Part shown: positions 22,496 through 33,800 of the stretch, piece by piece | Layout of the letters: each line of letters begins with the position of its first letter | Position numbering within the stretch: the first letter of the stretch is position 1 | Source: Gavia stellata | Taxonomy: Eukaryota > Chordata > Aves > Gaviiformes > Gaviidae | DNA: 64,000 nucleotides | NCBI RefSeq assembly: GCF_030936135.1 | Contig: NC_082608.1 | Span: 6,173,035-6,237,034, forward strand | Reading direction: 5' to 3' | The notes under the pieces: generated by a model | Database searches by the model: none | Seen by the model: only the letters and a program-made list of their open reading frames with translations | Told to the model about the DNA's origin: nothing | Translations under genes and position numbers: made by a program

Positions 22496-24000
22496 GTGAT
22501 TATCGCCGCGTGTATTAATTCCTCGTGCTGCTGCCGGGGCCGGTTCCCCGAGAGCCGGAGTTCGGGCTCCGGCGGGGCGGGGCGGCTCGGGGCTGGGGGA
22601 TGCCCGACAGCCCCAGGCGGCGGGGTGCGCCCGCGGGTCCCTGCGGGGCGCCCGGCCCCGGGAAGTTGGGAGGCGGCGGGTGCCCGCGGGGCCGGGAGCC
22701 GCCGGGCCGGCTCCCTCCTGCTGCCGGCGGCCGCGGCGGGGCTCGCCCCGGGGGGACCCGCCCGCCAGGCCGCAGCCGGCCGCCGCCTCGGCCCGGCGCT
22801 TGGGCGCTTCGGGGCAGTCCGAAGCGCAGGCAGAGCCGCGAGTAACTTCGGGGTGCGAGTCCCTCTCCCCCGCGGCCAGGGAACAAAAGGCGGCTTTCCC
22901 GGGCGCGGCTCGGGCCGGGACTTGCCCAACTTTTCCCCGGGCGGGAGCCGCTGCGGCTGCCCCGGCGGCTCGGGCAGAGCCCTGACGGGGCTCGGGCGTC
23001 CCTGCGAGGGAGGGGAAGGGACACCTCCCTCTGCGCTGCTCTTTCGGGCGATTCCGGCTCTGCTGCGGCCGGTCTCTAACTAAAGGATTGTGCCGAGCGG
23101 GAGGGTTATCTGGAAGTACATCAGCTGCTAGCAGGGGAAGGTAACAAACGCTTTGATTTGACGAGGATTGTCAGAGAAGTTGCAGTACCACTTCTGTCTA
23201 TTCGCACCTTCTCTGCGGCATGTGTAGTTAGCGGAGTAAACGTTACAGTCAGAAGCAGTAAGTCATTTCCCAGTGGCTACCTTCATTTACAAAAATATGT
23301 TTTAATGATACCGGGATGATTTGTCTCACAAATTACCCAAATCTGGGAAAGGCAAAGTTAAGAATGACACTGTGACTCACGCTATTTTGAAAAAGACTTA
23401 GCTGTTTGCACTGCGATGTGTCAATAGCACATTGAGCTATTAGCAGTGGGCCCTCACACATGCACATAAAGATCCCTTTCACACTGTGTTTTTCCTGGTG
23501 CTATGTTTGTCCAACCTCTGGGGCCTTTTGTGAGGCACTGTATGAGATGCTGGGGAAAAGAAGGGTGCTGCACAAAGTCTAAGCTTATGTTGAAACTTGG
23601 GTTTTTTAGAATCCTTTCCAAAGGAGTCTATAAAGTTTGATGAACTAGAGAGATCGCTGTAAGAGGGAGAAATAACGTGGGCTCAAATAAGGAGGTTCAG
23701 TAGCCAAAGAAAACTTTCTCCTAGAGAAACTGCTTCTAAACAGATCTCATGAGCGTACTTTTCTGTTGCTCTTTACGATAATCTCCATCTCAGCTGCTGC
23801 GATGCTCAAAGTTTGTCAGCGCTGATTTGGTGGCTGCCTCCCTTGCCGAAAGGCACAGATCTACTTTCCCTGGAGGTGCAGACCAGCGTTCCCGTGGAGC
23901 GTGCATGGCCCCTGCCTTGCGCATGCTCTCTGTGCCGAGGTTATTAGCATGCTGCTTTGTTAGTAGTTAATATAGAAAGGCACAGGAGCATGAATTAAAG

Positions 24001-24060
24001 ATGAAATGTCAGCCTTAACTTTGAATGCTGCTAAGGACTTCGAGAGCTCTAAAACGCATA
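24001..24060 (+). pseudogene. Possible decayed counterpart of the mammalian TOX3 alternative first exon
   Basis: ATG at 24001 opens the codons M-K-C-Q-P followed at once by TAA. As I remember it, the shorter-start human TOX3 isoform begins MKCQP and comes from an alternative first exon roughly 1 kb downstream of the main one; here the match lies 1.6 kb downstream on the same strand. A GTAAAT follows at 24061 in the same phase, but the sequence between does not resemble the human peptide. A chance five-codon match is quite possible. Confidence 0.2.
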
Positions 24061-24947
24061 GTAAATGTTCACTGTTGTCTGATATGCCAACTAATTTTGG
24101 AAACTTGCAACGCTTGCTGACAGCATGCTTACTGTAAATTTCACTTATTCAGTAACTTCATTGTGTTATGCATGGTATGCATTTTTTAGGCTCTCTTACA
24201 GGTTACTGTACAGGTTCTTTTTAATTTTTTTATGTCCAAAATCTTGAATGGCTTCTGAAAGCCAGTAGTTTATTGTGTCCATTAAGTTGCTGCAAATGCA
24301 CAGTTATATATAACCTTTTGACTGTATTTCTCTTCATCATACAATGAGAACAGAGCACACATTCACAAAGAGTCAAAAGTAACCAACTTTTGACCTATTC
24401 AAAAACGCATTTCAGTTGCTGTGCTCCTGAACATAATTTTGGCAAGTATCTTGTGGGCCAGGCTTCCAATCTGCAGCAGAAAGTATTTTAATTAACAGAG
24501 TACAGCTCACGATGCATGTGTCTTAGAATAGATATCTTTGTGTGCAAAAGGCCTGATCCGGAGCAGGCTGCCACACGCGAAGCTGTGTTGCTGTTGCTGT
24601 GAGCTCTTCTGTGGCTCGGCTGGGAAAGCAGCAACGTGGTGTACAGGTGTTTCAAGGGCAGAAGAGGAATTTGTGAATGAGTTCCTAGAAAGGAGGATCT
24701 TAACTGTGTTCATCTAATCTCATTTTCTGCATTGTTTATAACTACAGGAATCATTGTAAGTTTGTTTGTTGGGTTTTTTTTTTTAATTATTCTGGAAAAG
24801 GAGTACGTTGATTTTGAAATCTTTCCTCTCTCCCTCGCTTTCTATCCGTTCTGTCCTTTTCCCTGTGTACCTAAGGAAAATAAATGATTACTCTGTTAGG
24901 CACTGAGATGACCAGAAGGCACAGAAAAAAAGAGCTGAAATATTTAC

Positions 24948-25005
24948 TCTGCTGAAGTAAATGGGAGAACTGTTATTGATCTCACTGGGGACGGTATTTC
25001 ACCTC
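24948..25005. repeat. Ancient amniote CR1/L3-type relic
   Basis: 'ctgctgaagtaaatgggaga ... attgatctcactgggga ... ggtatttcacc' follows the remembered motif order 'ttgaagtcaatgggag ... attgatttcagtggga ... ggatttcaccc' of old amniote LINE 3' ends. Diverged; strand uncertain. Confidence 0.5.
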
Positions 25006-25390
25006 AAGTCTCTCTGAAACTCTCTTGGGTATCCTGCCCACTCATTCGTGCCTGCTTCATTGTTAGGAGCTGGATCCATATTCCGCTAGTGACAGTGACA
25101 TTGCCTGTGCCAACTGCCGGGAAGCAGGGAGTGTGATGGGAAGAGTAAACATGTTACGTGGTTGCATATATGTGCAAAAGCAGAATTATTTATGTGAAAA
25201 TATTCTCAGGATCATTAAGACGTAGAGTCGACGGCACATGGCCTACCTGTGGAAAACTATCTTGTCTCGCAACGTCTGAAAATATTGACCATAAAGCCTT
25301 TTAGCGTAAATGCGTTGCACCCTGCGAGACAATGCTGTCTTCCACCTTTAAACGTGCTTCAAACAGCTCTTCCCAGGGCTGTACAGTTTT

Positions 25391-25580
25391 TTCCCTTTTG
25401 AGGGCGCAGCGCTGGCAGACGCGTGGCCGACGGGGCCCTGAGCCCCCGGCAGGGCCCGGGACCTCGCCCTGCCCGGCCAGCAAGGGACCGGCCGCGGGAG
25501 GGGAGTTGCGGCCGGAGGCCTGGGCTTGTAACCGCTCCTGCTTGGGGGCCGTCCTGGCCCGCACCTGCAGGTACCCTTCC
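25391..25580. promoter_or_regulatory. CpG-rich islet 3 kb into TOX3 intron 1
   Basis: About 190 bases of strongly GC- and CpG-rich DNA with abrupt edges, mirroring the islet at 19.6 kb on the other side of the promoter. Frames of up to 118 codons on both strands are composition artefacts. It could be an intronic enhancer or alternative start; position close to the first exon is compatible with this, but there is no direct evidence. Confidence 0.45.
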
Positions 25581-25860
25581 GTTGGATTCCTTCTCCACAA
25601 CTGCTTTTTAAGAGGAATGTCGTGCTTTTGAAATGGGTTGTCGGTACTGGATAAGTAGACCTAAGGCTAAGGGATGTCATCTTGGGGTTTTTTTGCGTGA
25701 GCATTGGTTTTGAGTGTATGACAGGCGTTTGAAAAGGGACTAAAGTACGTAAGTATCCCTGCCATTATTTGTAGTACAACAGTTTCTAGAAGATTCCAGA
25801 CGGGGATTATTTTTGTTGAGATGGTATGCAACATGGTAAACACACGTAAAGGGCAAAAGA

Positions 25861-25975
25861 AGAAATAAAGACACAGAAATACGGTGATTTCTCCAAGGTT
25901 ATGCAGTCGGTCACTGACGTAATCAGGGCCACAACCAAGGTATTCTGAGATTCAGTCCAGTGGTTTGTGCTGAAT
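25861..25975 (-). repeat. MIR (CORE-SINE) relic
   Basis: On the plus strand: 'gacacagaaatacggtgatt', 'ctccaaggttatgcagtcgg', then '...tctgagattcagtccagtgg'. This follows the reverse MIR core (gaggcacagagaggttaagtgacttgcccaaggtcacacag ... ccagtgctctatcc) across about 110 bases in the right order. MIRs predate the bird-mammal split, and decayed copies persist in birds. Confidence 0.65.
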
Positions 25976-25979
25976 CTCA
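25946..25979. repeat. Perfect 10-bp inverted repeat (14-base loop)
   Basis: TGAGATTCAG at 25946-25955 pairs exactly with CTGAATCTCA at 25970-25979. It lies at the end of the MIR relic, so it may be a chance product of the repeat's decay. Confidence 0.85.
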
Positions 25980-25987
25980 TTTATTCT

Positions 25988-26050
25988 AATAGGATTACTT
26001 ACATGTTTAAAGTAAAGCATGTGCTTAAGTGCTTTGCTGGATCAGGGCCA
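25988..26050 (+). repeat. Ancient amniote CR1/L3-type 3'-end relic
   Basis: 'aggattacttacatgtttaa', 'agtaaagcatgtgcttaagt' and 'gctttgctggatcagggcca' match almost word for word a 3'-end motif (acatgcttaaagttaagcatgtgcttaagtgctttgctggatcagggcc) widespread in turtles, crocodilians and birds. This is the best preserved of the old relics here and directly follows the MIR fragment. Confidence 0.7.
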
Positions 26051-29000
26051 TATTTGATAAGTTTTCAGTGCTGGTGTGAGAGTACATAACTTGACCCTGC
26101 ATGTTTTTGGCTGGTGGTGGTTCAGGAGAACAGCGATGCACCTCTGCTTCGTGGAATTGCACAAGTGAAGTCATGGTCTGCCTGTTTCTAGAAGAGTCCT
26201 GCTGAGGTGTCACCAAAAAATAGCTATACAAATTACAGAAAGTTGAAAGAGACCAGCTGTTGTAAAACATATTGCTTCTGTTTTGAGCCCTTTTATGGTT
26301 CTGCAGATGGAGAATGACTTTGGACATTTGCTATAGTTGAGTAGTTTTTTCTAAACAAACTTTTTCACTTAATGAGTAAATTACATGTCTGTACTAAAAA
26401 AATTTAGGGAACTACAGTTCATCATAGCAAATACATTTTTTATTTTTTTTAATTAAAGGAACCGTAATTCTTGTAATGCAATTTGGAAAAGGGAAAACTC
26501 CAAAACCTGAACACATACAGCTGAGTGCTTGAGTTACCATTATATTAAATACCAGAATCCTTACTTCATTATTTAGCTGTCTACACTTTATAGTGTTTAT
26601 CTCTTCTACACAGATTGTCCTTGAAGGATACAACTTTCAAACATACGTACCTTAATTTAGGTACTAGCATACACATGTGAATGTCAGAGCTTGATACTTT
26701 TGGCTGAAATATTTTGCATTTTACAAAGGAAGCTCAGCAAGGTTATCTTGTTCTTCCAGAGGTAAAGCGAAGACAGGAGGAGTTTAGTAGCATGCTAAAA
26801 ACTGGGGCTATAAGTCATTCCTATTAGTGTGTGCTGTTAGGAAAAAATGGATTACAGTTATGCAAACGATTGAAAATTACTCTTCTTGCAAATTTAGTGT
26901 GGCTATATATGCGTAGGTTTTTCTTTCATACAGCAGCTGGTGATAGACAATGGGTGCGTGTATGCTGTTAGGATAGAAAGCTCTATGCTCACTAATCATC
27001 TGCCCTGCATATATGCTCGTTTACATCTGGGCTCTGCTCTGATACAGACGGGCTGGGCCTCCGGTGGCTGGAAGCTGATGCGTGCTGTGGTCATGCGTGT
27101 ACCCACAGTCTGACCACGACAAAGGTGGCCCCCGGGGATGTGAGAGTGCCAGAAAGCACCGAGGAGCCCCCACAAAGTAGAGAGTAGAGATGCATAAGCA
27201 GAGACACAAATATGGGTCTTGCTGGAGACAATTTAAGGGATTGGGAACTTGCTGTTGCAGAATCAACTCAGTAATGCCATTTAGTATCTCCCATTAATCT
27301 TCTGGCACGTGTGGTAAGCGTGCTGAACTGCTGCTTTCCCAGAACAGCCCTCCCCTGCCTCTGATATCTCAAAACCTTAGGACTATGCAGGCAACTACTG
27401 CTGGGGAACAAAAAAGTTCCCAAAATATTTGGCTGTCCAGTCCGGCACTAAAGATGATGGGTATGTGATTCCCGGTGCTTGGAAGGGGAAGTTCAATGAT
27501 CAGATGAGTATGTCCACAAGAATACAAATTATAATTTGTATCATCACCATGGCTTGCATGATGCTGTTTTTCAGGAGCAATTGTCCCGCAGGTTTCACGA
27601 CATACTTGAAGAGCTAGCTGTGAAAGGAAACCCTATATGCCGAAGGCAGCAACTGTGCGAGAACCTACATTGCTCAGAATGATCACGTATAATGGTGATG
27701 CTAATTGGGTTGTGCAGCATATGAGTTCTCTGTTGCTCAAGTAATGCAGCTCCTATACTGAATGTACCGTTTGTTATCAAGGCATAAGGAGCTGGTTGTA
27801 TACAAAGTATACATGGTAGAAGTCGATTTTTAAAATATTTTTAGTTGTTTTCATTACAGCGGGTTACAGTTATATTAGTAAGATACTTGTAATAACATAT
27901 GGTAATATATGAAGAGTTTGAGTTTAACGTTTAGAGGTAATCTGGAGTACTTATGGTTTGTGTGGAAATGACTAGCAGGTGTGGTTTAAAATAATGATAA
28001 TTTGTAGCAATCACAACTCTGATGTGCAGGTGCCAGGGACCTGGACACCCACTCACAGGTCTGGCTCGAGAGTGAGAAAATGCTGACTAAATCCACTGGG
28101 ATGGGAAGAGCCTCATTCCCATAGCATTGCCTGCATCAAACACGGAACTTCGTGCAGAGGTACCGAGTCCAGCCCAACCCTGTAATGAATGATTATGAAT
28201 TTCTAATAAAATCGAAAATAGAAACACAGGAAGTAACAGCTTATATTTTTTGGCAGATACTTGAGATGAGAGTAGCTTTTGTCAACCGTAAGTTGAGTGA
28301 CTCATTTGTTGAAGTTTTGTGCAGTGTCTGGCAAAGCGAGGCCAGTCAAACCGTGACCTTTGGGTTGTGCTGCAGGCTTTTATTCCATTTACAGTTAATA
28401 CATGCCTATATATTTGTTGAATTCTGACACTCCCTAAAAACCTAACTAATGCTCTTGAATGATGATAATCTAATTTAAGAGAAGAATTTGTACAGCGCTA
28501 ATCGTACCTTTTTATCTGTAATCATGTTTCTACTGCCATAAAATTGAGTACTGTTATACAGACCTAATGGCAGGGTTGAATTTTCAAATGCTTCAAACTC
28601 TTATCTGATAGCCGTCTTCTATACTGTTACTTGTCTGTGTGATGTATTTATAGAGTCCCAGTCACCATAGTATCTTTGTGATGATTGCTACCAAAATTGA
28701 GAACTCTGAGGTGAAAATCTAATCAGGACTTTAGATAACAATGTCACACAAGAGCCTTCTGCTCTTTGCCGCTATGCTCCGTTCGGATGAAGACTTTGAT
28801 GAGATCATGCTTGCTGCTGTGTTATTCATTATTTATTTTTGTAACAAGATTTCTATTTCATATCTTTTCCACTGCATGTTAGCACCTGTCAAACCAATCC
28901 AAATTCTGTTTTGAATGTATTCTCTCTGTTTGTACCTGAAACAATATATTGAAAAATACAGGCAGTACAGGGCTGCTGAAGTAGCCGAGCCAAAAGGGGA

Positions 29001-30367
29001 GGCTGTCGTTATACAGGTACCTCGGATAGCCCAACCCATGTTTTCGTGAACTTTTTCAGATACTTCATGGTAATGGGCAGACAGGCTGAAAATCCTGTTT
29101 TCATCACATTAAAAATAACTGAGTTTTATGAGCAGAGTGCTGGAGAGATGATTGACCAGTGCTGCAGACTCAGTTCTGCTGGAAAAGGTGTGCTACTAAA
29201 ACTGGGCAATATTAGTGTCATATTGAAAGCGAACCATGTTTTAAACAAACAGTTCATCTAGTTGGCCGTTTGTTTGTACGGTTCATGTGCTAGCTGTTGG
29301 CATCAGTGGTCTCTGTTTACTCCTGCATGGCCAGTTTGCCCAGCAGCCCATGTTTTGTTGAAAAGCCCTGTATGAGTATCAGGAGGGAAAAGAAAAGCAG
29401 TCCATTCTCAAAAACTGCAAGTTGAAAGTCTTCCTTAATATCCCTTTAAGCTTGATTAAAAAAAAAAAAAAAAAGTAATGGATAGAAATCTACTTCCCCC
29501 CCCCACCCCCGGCACTTGTGTCTCAGCTTTGTTTGTGCTCAATGGAGGGCATCTTTCACTTACTTCTGTGGGCATTAGATCGGGCCTGCCCTTGGCATTT
29601 CATGGCAGAAATTGTTAGCAATTCAATGTTTCATTTTTGCTGTTGTAAAGTTACAGCCCTTCTTACTGTCTGGGTCACTACGACCATACATTATCATTCC
29701 TGGCCAAAGCCTCGTGAGAGCTAAGACTAAATCTTACGGAAAAGAGTGGGTTGTGACATAGTGAGGTTAAAAATGAAGGGTGTGTTGGGATGAAATGTCA
29801 GGATTTGGACTGGCAACCTCTGTAGTAAGGGATCTGTTTGTCTTCTGCTTTTTTAAAATTATTTTTTCTGGTTGTTGTTGGCATGACTTTATCTGCTACT
29901 GGCTGAGGTGAGAGCTGCAAAGGCAATTGCATGGGTATCTCCTCACTTCCCTCATCTGCTTTGCAAAGTATGTAATTGATGATTATGTAAAATCATTATA
30001 TTAAAGCAGAATATTGCTTGAACAGACACATTTACATTTTTATTTTCTTTTCTCTATATTTAATATTCTGAAGAGTTCTGATCAACTGGGCTGCCTAACA
30101 AAAGGTTGCAGATATTTAAAATCCCCAGTATAGTAGGATATGTGGAAAATGAAGTCTACATGCGGATGTTTTTGGTCACTTGAAGCGAGTTGTCTTCATC
30201 TCTCCATTTGGTTTTCTTAAGAAAATTTTTCAAGAGAAACTCCTTTGTGTTTAGCGCTCAAAGTGGATTTAGTTTACATTGTAATTCTGTAAACAGTTAA
30301 TATGAGAGAAATTAGATAGGGATCTAAAACCGAAATAGTTTTAAATATGCAAATTAATAATGTATTA

Positions 30368-30428
30368 GTTTTTTGGTTTGGGGTTTTTTTTTGTTCGGTT
30401 TGGTTTGTTGGTTTTTTTTTTTGTTTTG
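30368..30428 (+). repeat. G-punctuated oligo-T tract
   Basis: Sixty bases consisting almost only of T runs broken by G's (words such as TTTGGGG, GGTTTGTTGG). The longest of several such tracts in the window; low complexity, origin unknown. Confidence 0.8.
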
Positions 30429-30789
30429 CAAGGAGCCCATGCATGGCAACAACCTGAGCTGTATGAATCATCCTTTCTGTCCCAATGGGACAACTCCTAT
30501 ATTTAAAGTCACTGAATTATATAAAGGTTTGTAGGTTCAGAACATGTTTAAACATCTCAATATTGATTAACTGTCTAATTTTGATACGAAAAGTTGTTTA
30601 AAATGATGCAAAAACCAATTGCTGCATAGTGGAGTCACTTATTTTCAGAGCAGAACATATTTATCTGCTCTTCTTTTTATGCTACTCTATAGTCATATGA
30701 CTTATACAAGTAGTTGACTTTTGAATGGTTTAGGATACTGTATTGCAGTATTACCTTGTTATTAATAAAAGTGCTTTTGTTAAACTGTA

Positions 30790-30821
30790 CTTTTATCAGT
30801 GAACTGTTTTACTGATAAAGG
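30790..30821 (+). repeat. Short hairpin (9-bp perfect stem plus G-U/G-C extension)
   Basis: TTTATCAGT at 30792-30800 pairs with ACTGATAAA at 30811-30819 around a 10-base loop; at RNA level T30791-G30820 (wobble) and C30790-G30821 extend it. Too short to call a microRNA precursor. Confidence 0.7.
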
Positions 30822-33800
30822 ATTAGCAGTCCTCTATTTTTTAAGCAATTTGCTTTCTTAAATAAGAATTTGATTAGGCATGGGAAAATTCTAATTCTGT
30901 TTGCTTTAGTAGGTTAATGCTGTTACTTTTGTGGGTTCTTGGTAAGCGTGTGGATGAAATGATAATAATAGGCGGTCATGTAAATATGGGGATATCATGG
31001 TATTGATTTGTTCTAGTGAAAAACTTGATAGTTGTGGTTTCCTGCCACAACCCAACAAGTTCTTTTTTCTTCTGTTGTTTTGCTTGTTCGAAATATATTA
31101 ACCTTACGCTAAAAAAAAAAAGCCTACTCTATACATGTGGCAAAATAAACAGAATGTTACAATTAATTTTCTGCTCTTCTTCATAGCCAAACTGTAAGTA
31201 AAACCAAGACTGATCTCAAGACTGTACAGTGGACATTGCACAAATGTAAATACATTGTGAGGTGCAAACACGAGAGCTTAATTTAGATTTGAACTATGAA
31301 GTAATCATTAAAGTAAATAATATGTTTATACCTATGTGACTTTGTGGTTTTCTGAGAGTGTCCAGTAACTGTATTTCAAATGATAAAATGAAGTAATTTG
31401 TATCAATTTATTTTGTCTGGCCAAATAAGTTACAGGTGCAAGATTTTATTAAATAAAGGGATTTAACAGATGCTTCTGCTGTCCTTTCCTTCTGACATTT
31501 TTAAAACCTACTTAAAGTTATCTTTATGCTCCTGTAGTGGTGCAACTGGGACCCGAGGAGCACACGCGGAGTGGTAAATCAGATGTTATGTCGTACAAGG
31601 CAGCCTGGCCTCCTAAGTGGTGGCTTGCATCGTTGCTTCCATGATAGAGATCTACCTGTTGTTTATGACATAGCAGAAGTGCTGGTGAGAAAAGCCACCT
31701 GTTTTCTTCTTGTACCTTCGTCTAAGCCTTTTTTAACATAATAGCTTTGTGCTGGGATCTTGGATGATGTTTGTAAGGTACACAGGGTATTGTATGGCTT
31801 GTTGGAAATAGCTAATTGTCGTTTCAAGGATTTGACAAGCCATACATATGTGCATTCTCAGTTCTGATGGCTGTCTTACCTTGGTCTTCTAAAAGTAATG
31901 TTTGAATCAAGACGTGTGCATCAGTGGCTTCAGTGGAGTGTTTCAGTACCCCGTGCTCTCCCAGTCGTCATGCCTTATGGAGATGATGACTTGCTTCTGA
32001 GATTCTGCCTTTGTGGAATCAGCTTTGTGGGTGCCTTTTTTGGGAGAGGACCCTTGGAGCGTGCTCTGCGTCAGCACGGTCCGTGGGCAGCTTTCCCATG
32101 GCCCCTTGGCTCTGCTGCCTGCTTTGGCTTGGACTCGCTGCCTAACAGCACACAGCAAAAAACCTGAAATTCTTGGAGCCACCCACAACTGGGATGGAAT
32201 TTCAGTTGATGTGCAGCTCTGACTGAACAAGGTGAAAGGCAGGCAGTGTAATCTAGAGCTAAATAAAACTCGGAGAGATCAATCAAAGATCATATCAAAG
32301 GAAAACATAGTAGTTCTGTTCATTAAATACCTACTCAAGTAGGCAAACCAATAGCACTTCACTATTTTGCATACACAGATCTGTGGTATGTCCAGTGTAC
32401 AGCTTAGAGATCAATCTCGCTCTTCTACCTGTAATTCTTCTCAAAAAACGGCTATAAAATTGTCCTGTGAGCTTCTATGCTGCTTTTGCCTCCATCTGCA
32501 ACTATAGCTTGCCCGGTTTAGGTAGCAAACTGTTTTTCTAAATTTAGTCAGCAGACGACTTGTGATAGGATAGCAGCCTTTTTCTGTCTTCTCTGCTAGA
32601 AAGTGTTTGAGTAAGGATGGCGAAGATTGGCTTTGACTTCTGTCGGCACAAATGTATTGCTGGTGATAACAGATCATACAAGTATGCTGCCTATCTTCCT
32701 GTATTCTTGTCTCTAGTAAATAGCAGTTTTTCAAGGAAGGTCTCAGAATTTGCCCTTTTGTTAATAGTCTGGCGGAGAGTTTACATTCCAGAAAAGAATC
32801 GCGATTCTTCACTTGATAATGGGGTTTTTTGATAAAAGGGGTTTTTTTGAGCTTTGTGTTGGTTTTTGTAAGGAAAAATTGGCAGCTGTTACTTGTAATA
32901 CATGTCACTAATAAATGTTGAGTCAAAAATGCGACTCTTGTACAGTCACACGTTTTTAAAATGCAGACAATGTGTGTTGGTCTGCATCAGTTGTAACAAT
33001 CTTCCACTGCTTGGAAAACGTGGGGAGAGGCTAGTTGCTGCTGTACAGGGCACATACATCAGGATACATACATCTTCTTTGGAGATCACGGGGCTCCTTA
33101 TCATTGCTTGTAACTTTTGGATTGCTAATTAACTGAATTCCACTATAGCGCTCTCTGCATCGTAGTCCATGTTATTTGTGTGTTTATGCAGAATTATTTC
33201 TAAATAAAAGTTGTTAAGGTTATTCTATCATGAGGCATAAGTGAGGGACAGTGATGATAAAGAGCTTGATTCATATTACGACTAACTGCAGGTGAGCATT
33301 ATGTTGTTAAGCCTCATTCTGAGTGTTTCTGTGACTCAAAAATGATAATAAACTCCATTAAAATACCATTACATCAATAGAGTGAGTATTTAAAATGCCT
33401 ATGAAAGGATAAAGTCTAGAAATTGTAAGAATATGATAGTCATCCATATAATTTTAGACTATTTAAAGTATTTGTAGATCTTCTGAGTTTCATTTATTCT
33501 CTGCATGGGTGAGAACTGATACCAAGCATACAACTTGCTTTCTGCCCCCCAGATGTAACCTTTTTGCTTTAAAATAAGTGTGAAAGTAAAAAAAGGAGGA
33601 ACAGTTTCCATGGAGGAAAATCAATGCTGGTCCTTCAGAATCATGAACTCAGACTGGTACTTTGCAGCTACAGGGAGCGTAAGCAACGCACCACAAATTT
33701 GGCACAGAATTTTGACAGTGAGAAATCTTCAATCTCCTACTTCTTTTTAACTACAGTTTTTCCATTTCTTCTTCTTTTGTTGAGTCTTACTGTTTTACTT

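Larger units (their letters stand above)
21570..23070. promoter_or_regulatory. CpG island spanning the TOX3 promoter and exon 1
   Basis: Base composition changes abruptly from AT-rich flanks to very GC- and CpG-rich sequence, with dense CGG/CCG runs, and drops back just after 23070. It contains GC-boxes (GGGCGG types), a GTCC tetranucleotide run at 21963-21980, pyrimidine tracts, and the TOX3 start codon. This is the normal shape of an unmethylated vertebrate developmental-gene promoter. Long open frames on both strands here (up to 268 codons) result from the GC bias and are not genes. Confidence 0.93.

Noticed and set aside
22486..23024. Minus-strand frames of 147 and 169 codons over exon 1 and the start of intron 1
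   Set aside because: Antisense shadows of the CpG island; proline/arginine/glycine composition with no domain.
27429..27617. Frame with a hydrophobic stretch resembling a membrane segment
   Set aside because: Short, lacks a convincing ATG at the listed start, no splice sites in consistent positions and no recognised family.
33305..33355. 'gttaagcctcattctgagtg' followed by '...aaaatgataataa', MIR-like
   Set aside because: Word order resembles the MIR tail but too few bases agree; not separable from chance by eye.
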